A stretch of DNA of 64,000 bases from an uncultured Poribacteria bacterium (lineage in GTDB: Bacteria > Poribacteria > WGA-4E > WGA-3G): positions 1,624,506 through 1,688,505 of the forward strand of contig OX638316.1 of the NCBI GenBank assembly GCA_951812525.1, read 5' to 3'. A model generated the notes under the pieces. That model saw only the letters and a list, made by a program, of their open reading frames with translations, did no database searches and was not told the DNA's origin. Made by a program: the position numbers and the translations under genes. Below, piece by piece: positions 36,401 to 43,277 of the stretch. Numbering within the stretch: the first letter of the stretch is position 1; each line of letters starts with the position of its first letter.

Positions 36401-37298
36401 CCATCAAGTCGTTCTTGGTTGGACTTTCTGTGGGTTTCCAATTGTCGCCACCGTCTTCAGTACGTGTGATAAACCCACCTTGTGCGACTAACACACCATG
36501 GTCCTCGTTAATGAAATCGAAATCGTGGACGGTTGCGCGTATATGTCCATAAATCGGTGGGAGTCTGCTGTCCTGGGAGTGCCACTCTGCACCGCCGTTG
36601 CTGGTATGAAAAATGGTGCCATCTGTGCCACCACACCACCCCTCATAAGGTGTTGTAAAGTATACTGTGTGGAGGTCGCAAACAGTCGTCGTGTCTTGTT
36701 CTGTTCTAATGAGTTGCGTCTGTCTCCGCCATGTTTTGCTGCCATCAGTGGTATCAAAGATTCGGTCGTAGTCTCCAACTGTCCAGCCGCGCTGTTTATC
36801 TACGAAATGAATCCCCTTAAGCCCAAACTCGCTTGTTTGCTGATGATGCCACGTTTTTCCGCCGTTTTGTGTGTATTGGAGACCGTCCTGTCCAGCGATC
36901 CAGCCGGTCTTTGAATTAAGGAAAAAGACATCTAAAAACAGTGTAGAGATCTCACTTTTTTCGACTGTCCAGTGCAGTCCGCCATCGTCGGTGGTGGCGA
37001 TTCTCCCTTTATCGCCAACCGCCCAGCCGTTGCGAAGGTTTGTGAAATAGACTGCTTTGAGATCCTCATTGGTATTCACTGTCTGTTTTTCCCAGTTCAC
37101 GCCGCCGTCAGCGGTATGTAGAATCCATCCGCCGTGTCCGACGATCCATCCGTGTTTAGCATCGGCGAAGTGGATGTCTGTAAAATGGGTTTTCCAGTCG
37201 GCTTGTCGAGTGATTTCTTTTTTCACACAACCGCCTAATAGGAACACAATCCAAAAGAGAATCAAAAAGCAGATAATGTGTTCAAGAGTCTTTTCCAT
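33468..37298 (-). CDS. Giant Ycf48-type propeller lipoprotein (about 28 repeats)
   Basis: The 1276-residue product has a lipoprotein signal peptide with lipobox 'LGGC'. Almost all of the rest is repeats of about 40-45 residues with core 'GWAVG..G.ILHTTDGGKTW', the Ycf48/HCF136-like (photosystem II assembly factor-like, BNR-related) repeat. I count about 28 copies: 14 before a linker rich in Pro/Ala/Glu near residue 620 and 14 after, which suggests four seven-bladed propellers made by doubling. It probably faces the periplasm or surface as a binding scaffold. It follows the regulator-propeller gene by five bases and shares its sigma-54-type promoter. Confidence 0.85.
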   Translation of the reverse strand: MEKTLEHIICFLILFWIVFLLGGCVKKEITRQADWKTHFTDIHFADAKHGWIVGHGGWILHTADGGVNWEKQTVNTNEDLKAVYFTNLRNGWAVGDKGRIATTDDGGLHWTVEKSEISTLFLDVFFLNSKTGWIAGQDGLQYTQNGGKTWHHQQTSEFGLKGIHFVDKQRGWTVGDYDRIFDTTDGSKTWRRQTQLIRTEQDTTTVCDLHTVYFTTPYEGWCGGTDGTIFHTSNGGAEWHSQDSRLPPIYGHIRATVHDFDFINEDHGVLVAQGGFITRTEDGGDNWKPTESPTKNDLMGVQFTTPKEAWAVGMNGTLLHSTDAGQTWDLKSGTTANALQSVAFADADRAVAVGEKGTITMSDDSGKTWTDIEMDTWHRIRNLSFVTDQEGWAVGDGGLILHTTDAGLTWERQTSGWWYTLNALHFIDPLKGWIVGDLGTVLHTADGGKTWAQQAPRYFHEMIKGIFFLNETEGWVVGWPGIIFHTTDSGKTWKRQNSNTYNELFAAYFIDRHTGWVVGQLGEILHTLDGGKTWKFQRSGTRTNLNKVYFADANHGLIVGDEGIILTTINGGITWESQNSGTSNDLYSFSLSHDGILAVGEGGIAMRYSVDTEKFTVELPPAAQEMASDTKHVEPIEYHWEIVRQGNWQPAFTDTYFLSVYEGWAVGHSGTLLHTTDGGTTWHTQHIGVKNTLQRIVFIDDNHGWITGQGILLRTENGGETWQIVRDGLKDFRSMRAIHFINPKQGWIGVDEGQTLRTSDGGKTWTLQKTGTTHQPVTDIYFINSREGWAVAPQRRSGGLILHTADGGNYWQIQAKTHQRGVGIHFLDATSGWVVMENTTSLLTTDGGVTWKQTPRADASMNIETYLRTVKFRNHSNAWGIDISGTIFTTHNQGKTWKPIHATSKNENETGETQSWIDRMASEQAQPTSIRITNAHLLPDGHGWAVGAEQTPYRVVYTADVGGTEGRQKLAGQIYATTDAGKTWKHQLSEPSDNFRDVLFLNEHHGWVAGDNGALLSTENAGKTWKRLHTGTTDRIVDIHFISLNPKWGWAMSRDGTLLYTLDGNDWSTDDSQELPKREPPPLSINEAAFGNFSEGWAAGENGEILHNPDGGPIWTLQRTSTGKNLTGIDMKFAPLGWAVGTNGVIQRTVNAGDYWKFHETHTGSDLYAVSFITKRKGWAVGRAGIILSTSDGGFTWTSKESGVNQTLYDVLAISEKEIYAVGAAGTIIHSTDGGETWEREYTGINNNLYAITHVKEGDTLWAVGQLGIILRRPAR

Positions 37299-37303
37299 CG
37301 GTT

Positions 37304-38539
37304 TTACCGCCTTTCCTTGAGATCTTCAGAAGCGTGGTAAACGCCCACAGCAACACCGGCATCTGTAGCGAACCAGAGTTTGCCGCTGCTGTCCTCGAAT
37401 ACCGACCAGACGCGGTTGCTCGGCAGACCATCGTCTGTGTTAAAGTTATGGAACGTCTCACCGTCATAGATGCTTACACCTGCCCCGATTTCAGGATAAA
37501 TCATGGCAATATTGTCTTCAGTTTCGTGTATTGTCCCGGGCAGGTTCTTCACACCAGCGAACCAAAGGTTTCCGTTGCGGTCCTCCATGATGTTGTCAAT
37601 GCAATTCATAGGAAGTTCTTCACTTTGTGGGAAGGTAACCAGCGTTTTTCCATCGTATCGGAGGATGCCGCTGTTTTCCTCACCAACTTCTTCTCGGGTA
37701 ATCCAGAGGTTATCGTTTGCATCAAACAGTAAGTCTGTCACATTTCCTGTTGGCGACTTTTCCATCTCTTGGAAAGTGTTGAAATTGACATCAAAGTATC
37801 GGAAATCAAACGTTTTGACGTTGTAGTAGGTGATGCCTGCGGTGCTGCCAAACCAAAAGTTCCCGGCTGTATCCTGTGTAATGGCTCTGACTTGATCCCA
37901 CCAGTCGGGTAATACATCCATTCCAATGGGTCCGTTGAGCGTCATGGTGTTGAAAGTTTCACCGTTGTATTGGCTCACACCCGACGAAGTTGCGAACCAG
38001 AGCGTGCCTGCCTCATCCTCGAATATGTCTTTAACGGAGTCGCGTGGGAGTCCATCGGCTGTTGTGAAAACTCGGAAGGTATTCCTATCGTAGCGACTGA
38101 TGCCTTTTAGCGGTGTGTTTCTTGTTATTTCTTCTGATACTTCTTCATCCAGTTCTTTAGCGATTTCACTGAGTGGTGTTATCATCCATGACATATCTTG
38201 GGGCTTACCTCTCTCCAGATAGTCTGAGAGTAGACCGGTGCCGAACCAGAGCATACTGTTGCTATCTTCAAAAATGCGTCCTATTGTGTTGCGTGATAAT
38301 CCGTCTTCTGTTGTGAAGGTTTGGAAGTTGTTTCCGTCATAACGTGTGATTCCATCGGTTGTTCCAAACCACATATTGCCGTGGCTGTCTTCAAAGATCG
38401 CGAGGACAGTATTGGATGCCAACCCGTCTGCTTGGGTTAGGATATTTTCGATGTTCAGTGATGCTGCATGAAGGCTATATATCACTCCGTTTAACAGAAG
38501 GCAGATAACAAATCCTATGGCACATAATCTGATTCGCAT
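37304..38539 (-). CDS. Secreted two-component-regulator-propeller (Reg_prop) protein
   Basis: The 411-residue protein starts with a signal peptide and is built of Reg_prop repeats such as 'GLASNTVLAIFEDSHGNMW', 'WFGTTDGITRYDGNNF' and 'FTTEDGLSRNTIGRIFED'. In hybrid two-component sensors these repeats form the periplasmic sensing propellers. Here there is no membrane helix after the signal peptide and no kinase part, so the protein is a free propeller, perhaps a partner for another sensor. AAGGAGA precedes the ATG. A sigma-54-type site lies 53 bases upstream. Confidence 0.85.
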   Translation of the reverse strand: MRIRLCAIGFVICLLLNGVIYSLHAASLNIENILTQADGLASNTVLAIFEDSHGNMWFGTTDGITRYDGNNFQTFTTEDGLSRNTIGRIFEDSNSMLWFGTGLLSDYLERGKPQDMSWMITPLSEIAKELDEEVSEEITRNTPLKGISRYDRNTFRVFTTADGLPRDSVKDIFEDEAGTLWFATSSGVSQYNGETFNTMTLNGPIGMDVLPDWWDQVRAITQDTAGNFWFGSTAGITYYNVKTFDFRYFDVNFNTFQEMEKSPTGNVTDLLFDANDNLWITREEVGEENSGILRYDGKTLVTFPQSEELPMNCIDNIMEDRNGNLWFAGVKNLPGTIHETEDNIAMIYPEIGAGVSIYDGETFHNFNTDDGLPSNRVWSVFEDSSGKLWFATDAGVAVGVYHASEDLKERR

Positions 38540-38812
38540 GGAGTAGTCTCCTTATATTAAAAAGTCGTTTATGATGTGATATAAATATATGAGCAATTTT
38601 TGTGCCAGTTCGTAATAGGGCAAATTGTGGTGCTGACAGTTTCAAGCTGCCCGATTTGGTGCAGGAACGAAAATAAATGCACGCATGTGTGCTATTGGGA
38701 TGTTATTATTCAGGCATTTTTCTAGTGTTAGCGTCTATAGAAATATTCGCGATGCAAAGATTGGCACACTCTTTCACATTGCGCTCATTACCAATAGTGC
38801 CTAATATAAAGA
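38540..38812. other. Upstream region of the propeller operon
   Basis: These 273 bases contain the sigma-54-type site at 38592-38607. The remainder shows no coding signal; the adjacent start-less frame begins at 38813. Confidence 0.5.
38592..38607 (-). promoter_or_regulatory. Sigma-54 (RpoN)-type promoter
   Basis: On the minus strand the sequence TGGCACAAAAATTGCT matches the -24/-12 consensus TGGCAC-N5-TTGCW exactly. It lies about 53 bases before the Reg_prop start, so it should drive the Reg_prop-Ycf48 pair. Sigma-54 promoters need an enhancer-binding activator, none of which is encoded in the window. Confidence 0.65.
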
Positions 38813-39092
38813 TTATATCTTCTCAAAATGATGTGTGATTCTCGCTGTCTTACCGTTCGGAGTTTCTATCGCTAATGCAAGCACGGTTTTTGGGATTCCA
38901 ACTATGGAGAAAGCATTGTCGTCTGATAACAGGATGAAAACACCGTGAGCCTCGGTCCTCCCTACCCAGGCACCAATAGTAATCAGACCGCCGTTTTTGA
39001 AGGCTATGACATTAATTTCAACGACAGCATAACCTTGATTACCTGCTTCTGGAGTCCGAAAAACGCCAGTACTTCCTGTGAAGAGTGAGTAT
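38813..39092 (-). pseudogene. Start-less coding remnant, unidentified
   Basis: A 92-codon open frame on the minus strand has coding-like composition ('GNQGYAVVEINVIAFKNGG', 'LITIGAWVGRTEAHGVFIL') but no start codon, and is closed upstream by TAA at 39093-39095. Just beyond, another frame reads 'YVVLNNTHSS', suggesting a frameshift into a longer ancestor. I do not recognise the family. It lies downstream of the LamG gene in the same direction. Confidence 0.4.
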
Positions 39093-39109
39093 TATTGAGC
39101 ACAACATAG

Positions 39110-39931
39110 TTAAGGAGCGATCAGTCTCTTTTTTACATCCGCCCAAGTCGTGATGGCTTTGTCACTGGGTGAAACAGCGAGAAAATTGCCTGCCATTGCC
39201 TGTTTGATTTCACCCTCCCTGAGCGCACGACTCCATATCGCCACTTCATCAATGAGACCATCTTCAAAGGCATATTCGGGTTTACCTTTAGCACACCCAA
39301 TCCGCAAATCCTGGTTATTTATACCCCTGAATTCAAATGGGGTCTCAGTCTCAACAAGGATTTCTCCGTCAAGATAGATTTTGACACTCGTGCCCTCGCA
39401 GGTCCCAACAATGTGATGCCACGTTTTATTTTCCATACTATTTTGAATTATGATTCGCACTTGGTGTTCACCGCCCAAGATGAGCCCGATAGCAGAACCA
39501 TTGTCAAGCCATCCTCCACCACCAGCATCGTTTTCATTGTAGACCGTCATACCGTAGGTACTGTTGAAGTCCTCGCTGTAAGTCCCCTTATCAAACCAGT
39601 GGGAAGACTGTCCCGTCCAATCCTCGTGATACACCCACGCCATCATCGTAATCGCCTCGCCAATTTCCAGTTCATCATCAGCGGACACATTCACACAATC
39701 CTCAGTCTCACGCGTGATGTGAATTGCATCCCCGTATTTGCCTTTGGCAAATTTGGTATTTTCGATAACCTTGGCATCCAGACCGTTGCCGGATTCATCA
39801 ATAACCCGTTTGCCTTTGACATTGTCGAACGTAAAGTAAATAACGAGATCATCGGCAAGATCTGCCGTGGCAGGTCCGACTGTGATAAATATCAACAAAA
39901 GGAGCACGGTATAATCAAGTAAATACTTCAT
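39110..39931 (-). CDS. Secreted LamG-domain protein with TTWA tail
   Basis: The 273-residue protein has a signal peptide (ending near 'GPATA') and one LamG/concanavalin-like domain: 'DDLVIYFTFDNVKGKRVID', 'EAITMMAWVYHEDWTGQ', 'TWHHIVGTCEGTSVKIYLDG' and 'GLIDEVAIWSRALREGEI'. It ends D-K-A-I-T-T-W-A-D-V-K-K, a variant of the shared tail. It is a paralogue of the gene at 20543 and of the remnant at 26987. Upstream AGGAGGATA supports the start. Confidence 0.87.
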   Translation of the reverse strand: MKYLLDYTVLLLLIFITVGPATADLADDLVIYFTFDNVKGKRVIDESGNGLDAKVIENTKFAKGKYGDAIHITRETEDCVNVSADDELEIGEAITMMAWVYHEDWTGQSSHWFDKGTYSEDFNSTYGMTVYNENDAGGGGWLDNGSAIGLILGGEHQVRIIIQNSMENKTWHHIVGTCEGTSVKIYLDGEILVETETPFEFRGINNQDLRIGCAKGKPEYAFEDGLIDEVAIWSRALREGEIKQAMAGNFLAVSPSDKAITTWADVKKRLIAP

Positions 39932-40159
39932 TTTGTTTATCCTCCTATGAGACCCTTTTATATTGAAGTGCTAGCCGACACAAGCGAGAGCAGTTCATGC
40001 CTCAGTATTGAGTAAACTGGATGCCAACGATTGTTATCGCTTTACGATTATCTCTGCTGCTCACCCTTCAGTTCACCGCAAAGCGTAGGTAATTTGCCGT
40101 TCACCTCAACCGTTAGAAAGCAGGCGTCAAATGCTTCATCAATTGGCGAAATACTCCAT

Positions 40160-41149
40160 TTACTGCTTAAGTCGTCCCCATGTTGTGGTGAGGGAGTGTG
40201 GTTGTGGCGAAACCGGCAAAGCAAATGCCGGATCGAACCAATCCGCACCGTAATTATCACCTCGGCGCGTGAGTCGTTTCGGAATACCATCTCCTAAGGC
40301 GATTTTGAAGAGTTGTCTGTCTTCACGGTCCCATTTCACATAAACAAGTTCATCCGCATGTGGTGACCAGACAGGACTGGACGTTTTCGCATCAACAATC
40401 TGCTTTAGTTCACTACCATCCCGATTCGCAAGGTAGATCGCCGCGGTTTCCGCCGGATCTTTTCCTGCTACGAGATCTTCCACCGGAATAGCATCCAGAT
40501 CTATCCAAGAAAAAGCTATCTTGGTACTATTGGGAACCCAAGCGGGACCAAACATCAATTTCTTCCGTAGAAATGGATCATCTTCCACATTGGTCTGGAC
40601 ATTGATGAACTGAATCCTGGGATTTGACGCTTGGAGTCTTCCGTCACCAATAAGCGCAAACGCTTCATCTCCTACATAGGCTATCTCAGATCCGTTAGAT
40701 GACCAGACAGGCCATAAACCATTTGTAAGTTTCTCCTCGTTATTCCCGTCCTTTGAGGCAATGTAAATAGCCAGTTTATTAAATCGGTGGTAAGCCAACT
40801 GTTTGCCATCGGGTGACCAAGTTGGGCTTTCTCTACCTACTGATTTTCGGAACACCTTACGCACGCGCGTCCCATCTGCCTTCATCAAGTAGAGATCCTC
40901 TGCTCCGCCTCGATCAGAGACAAAAAGGATTTCCTCACCCGTCGGCGACCAGACAGGGTCATAATCAGCGGCAGGATGTTTGCTTAAGTTTACCTGCTCA
41001 GATCCATCCGGATTCATGATGTAAATTTCGGGGTTGCCATTGCGTTCTGATGTAAATATGATTTTGGGAGTTGCCGGTGCCTTAGCGAAAGCGGTAGAGA
41101 GGATTCCAAAAACGAGTAGCACCTTAAGTGAAAAAAAAATGCGTTTCAT
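40160..41149 (-). CDS. Secreted PD40/TolB-like beta-propeller protein with TTTWG tail
   Basis: The 329-residue protein has a signal peptide (ending 'STAFA') and TolB-like PD40 repeats such as 'IIFTSERNGNPEIYIMNPDG', 'DPVWSPTGEEILFVSDRGG' and 'SPTWSPDGKQLAYHRF'. It ends S-L-T-T-T-W-G-R-L-K-Q. It is a close paralogue of the gene at 48903 and more distant from that at 42099. There are no Tol-Pal genes nearby, so it is not TolB itself. The candidate ECF-type promoter at 41233-41260 lies upstream. Confidence 0.87.
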   Translation of the reverse strand: MKRIFFSLKVLLVFGILSTAFAKAPATPKIIFTSERNGNPEIYIMNPDGSEQVNLSKHPAADYDPVWSPTGEEILFVSDRGGAEDLYLMKADGTRVRKVFRKSVGRESPTWSPDGKQLAYHRFNKLAIYIASKDGNNEEKLTNGLWPVWSSNGSEIAYVGDEAFALIGDGRLQASNPRIQFINVQTNVEDDPFLRKKLMFGPAWVPNSTKIAFSWIDLDAIPVEDLVAGKDPAETAAIYLANRDGSELKQIVDAKTSSPVWSPHADELVYVKWDREDRQLFKIALGDGIPKRLTRRGDNYGADWFDPAFALPVSPQPHSLTTTWGRLKQ

Positions 41150-41232
41150 ACTGCTTCCTCCACGAAGTCTTCTGTATTGTCTTATAACCTAAGTCATTGG
41201 ATTTTTAATATCAAACTCACATTGATTTGAGT

Positions 41233-41260
41233 GACGGATTTTAGGAGTCGAAAGGTTGCA
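41233..41260 (-). promoter_or_regulatory. Candidate ECF-sigma promoter (site A)
   Basis: On the minus strand TGCAACCTTT is followed, 18 bases after the AAC, by CGTCA. This is the usual shape of ECF promoters (AAC-containing -35, CGTC -10). It lies about 85 bases before the PD40 gene start. Similar sites occur at 46367, 48481 and 50015. Confidence 0.45.
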
Positions 41261-41284
41261 TTATTTTTTCGAGCGTTTCCTGTT

Positions 41285-42025
41285 CTAAAATCGTTTCAAG
41301 TTTCCCCATGTTGTCGCGAGTTTACCTTTAGGGGTTACGGCTAACCCGCCCCTGTTTGGAATACCATCGCCGGTGACAGGGATACTATCAAACCGTGCTG
41401 TGTAATTCGCAAGACCGAAACCGACACCACCTGTTTGAAAGTTCGGAAAGCCCAAGGCTTCAAGAACTTCTGGGATTGGAAGCTTTGTAGGTTCCATAAC
41501 CTGTTTTCCATTAACCCAAAAGGTGAGAATATAGTTTTCAACTCTTAATTTTAGATGTGATCACTTATTCAATTTTAGAAGTGGGTGAGGGAAAGAACCA
41601 ATCAGTATGAACAGAGTATCGTGCAAATCACCTGTCAGACAATCCACTCGTGGCTCGTGAATTGGCGGTTTATCACCCATTAGAACCACTGGATCATGGA
41701 CACGACAATAAACTACCCAAGTCCCTTTTACCCGCGCAGCAATTGAGATTGCGCCTATACCGTGCTTCTTCAGCGGTTTGACATCAAATTCAACAGTATA
41801 GTTTTCCCAAGTTTCATCTCCGGTTGTAAGTAAACGAACAAACGTTTCGCGACTTATAGCGTGAAATTCATTATTGATAATTTCCCATGAACCAGGGGCG
41901 TTATTCAACTGGACAACCTCCCGCCATTCTTCCAGATTTCGATCATCGAATGTCTCCACAAGTGTCCCTGCCGAGACAGAGAGAATAAAGAGAAATATAC
42001 CACTTCCAATAAGTGTGATTTTCAT
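41285..42025 (-). pseudogene. Secreted 3-keto-disaccharide-hydrolase-like protein, interrupted by in-frame TGA
   Basis: A signal peptide ('IFLFILSVSAG') leads into a concanavalin-like domain of the DUF1080/3-keto-disaccharide hydrolase-like type ('LVETFDDRNLEEWREV', 'ENYTVEFDVKP'). A TGA stop occurs at codon 155 (41561-41563). The same frame continues without break: 'HLKLRVENYILTFWVNGKQ', 'VGFGLANYTARFDSIPVTG', ending G-K-L-A-T-T-W-G-N-L-K-R-F. So one nonsense codon splits an otherwise intact 245-residue gene. No SECIS-like structure was looked for in detail. Readthrough, recent mutation and sequence error are all possible. Confidence 0.7.
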
Positions 42026-42098
42026 TAGAACCTTCTTAATGTTGAATAAAAAATCTGGATACAATAGAGGGTATCTCACGGGCACTGTCTAATCAAAG

Positions 42099-43142
42099 TT
42101 ACTGGCTTGTTTGCTTGAGTTTCCCCCAGAGGGTGGTTTGTTTCTCAGCTGCAGGAGAAACGGAAAAGAAAGTTTCCGGTACCCATGCTGGATCTAAACC
42201 GAGTGAGAATCCCTTCGCCAGCTCAATGGGTTCATTGGCATCACCTGTAGCCTTTACGAGATGGAGGGCACTATCACCAAAGACTTCAGCAATAGGGACT
42301 CTCTCACCGGGTTTCGGCCAGCGGACTATCTTTTTAAAGGCATAGGCGATCCACCTCCCATCAGGCGACCATACCGGATCACCCGCGTATGCGCCTGCCC
42401 CCACTTGCGTCAGTTTTCGGAGATTGCTGCCATCAGCATCCATAATGTAGATGTTGATGCCTTGATCTCCAAGATTCCCAGCAGCATAGGTAATCTGTTT
42501 GCCATCGGGTGACCATGAGCAGCCCGATAAGTTTCGAGCACCTTTGAGTTGTTTCGACCTACCTCCATCGGCGGCCATTCTATAGAGAAAATGCCGTCCA
42601 GGAATGCCTGCGTCATGGTTCCCACCGCGATAGGAATCATAGACGATCCATTGGCTGTCTGACGACCAAGCGGGGTTTCGGTTGTCTCCCTTATTTGTCA
42701 ATCGCCTGAGATTTGAACCATCTACATTAATTCTATAGATATCCATATCCCCCGTCCGATCCGAGACGAAGGCGATCCATCTTCCATTCGGCGACCACGC
42801 CGGCCATAGATCTCTACTGGGATGGTCTATCAACTTACGGGTCTCCTTGTTCCTGATGTCCATCACGTAGATGTCCAGACTCCCAGCATGATTGGAGTGA
42901 TAGGCAAAAAAACGTCCATCTGGTGACCATGTATGAGACCTTTTATTTCCGTTGTCGGTTTCGAGCCTTTGGAGATTCCGCCCTGTGCTATCTATAAGAT
43001 AAAGATTAGACTCTCCTTCGTGCTTCGAAGTAAAAGACAGTGTTCCGACAATAGCAACTTGCGCGTTTTTAGCCAAAAGGCAGCTACTTAACATCAATAC
43101 AATCCCTAACACCACATAAATCCGTGTACGTTTCGTTTCCAT
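42099..43142 (-). CDS. Secreted PD40/TolB-like propeller protein with TTLWG tail
   Basis: The 347-residue protein starts at the Met at 43142 (CAAGGAGCAC upstream) with a signal peptide 'VVLGIVLMLSSCLLAK'; 'LSSC' could also be a lipobox. PD40 repeats include 'RSHTWSPDGRFFAYHSNHAG', 'DIYVMDIRNKETRKLIDHP', 'WPAWSPNGRWIAFVSDRTG' and 'NPAWSSDSQWIVYDSYRGG'. The end reads K-Q-T-T-L-W-G-K-L-K-Q-T-S-Q, a variant of the shared tail. It is likely extracytoplasmic and ligand-binding; the target is unknown. Confidence 0.86.
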   Translation of the reverse strand: METKRTRIYVVLGIVLMLSSCLLAKNAQVAIVGTLSFTSKHEGESNLYLIDSTGRNLQRLETDNGNKRSHTWSPDGRFFAYHSNHAGSLDIYVMDIRNKETRKLIDHPSRDLWPAWSPNGRWIAFVSDRTGDMDIYRINVDGSNLRRLTNKGDNRNPAWSSDSQWIVYDSYRGGNHDAGIPGRHFLYRMAADGGRSKQLKGARNLSGCSWSPDGKQITYAAGNLGDQGINIYIMDADGSNLRKLTQVGAGAYAGDPVWSPDGRWIAYAFKKIVRWPKPGERVPIAEVFGDSALHLVKATGDANEPIELAKGFSLGLDPAWVPETFFSVSPAAEKQTTLWGKLKQTSQ

Positions 43143-43277
43143 GAGTGCTCCTTGTTCAATTTCATTAAAAACGGATAGATGCTCATACAAATAGTGGGAC
43201 TCCTATAATGCAAAGGCACCTTCTGTTCAGTTTTTCTACGATTTTACCGGCAACGAATTTAGATCCAACGCGCTGCT

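Noticed and set aside
40160-43142. Tol-Pal operon because of TolB-like proteins
   Set aside because: No TolA, TolQ, TolR or Pal is near, and the PD40 proteins are paralogues with an unrelated C-terminal tail.
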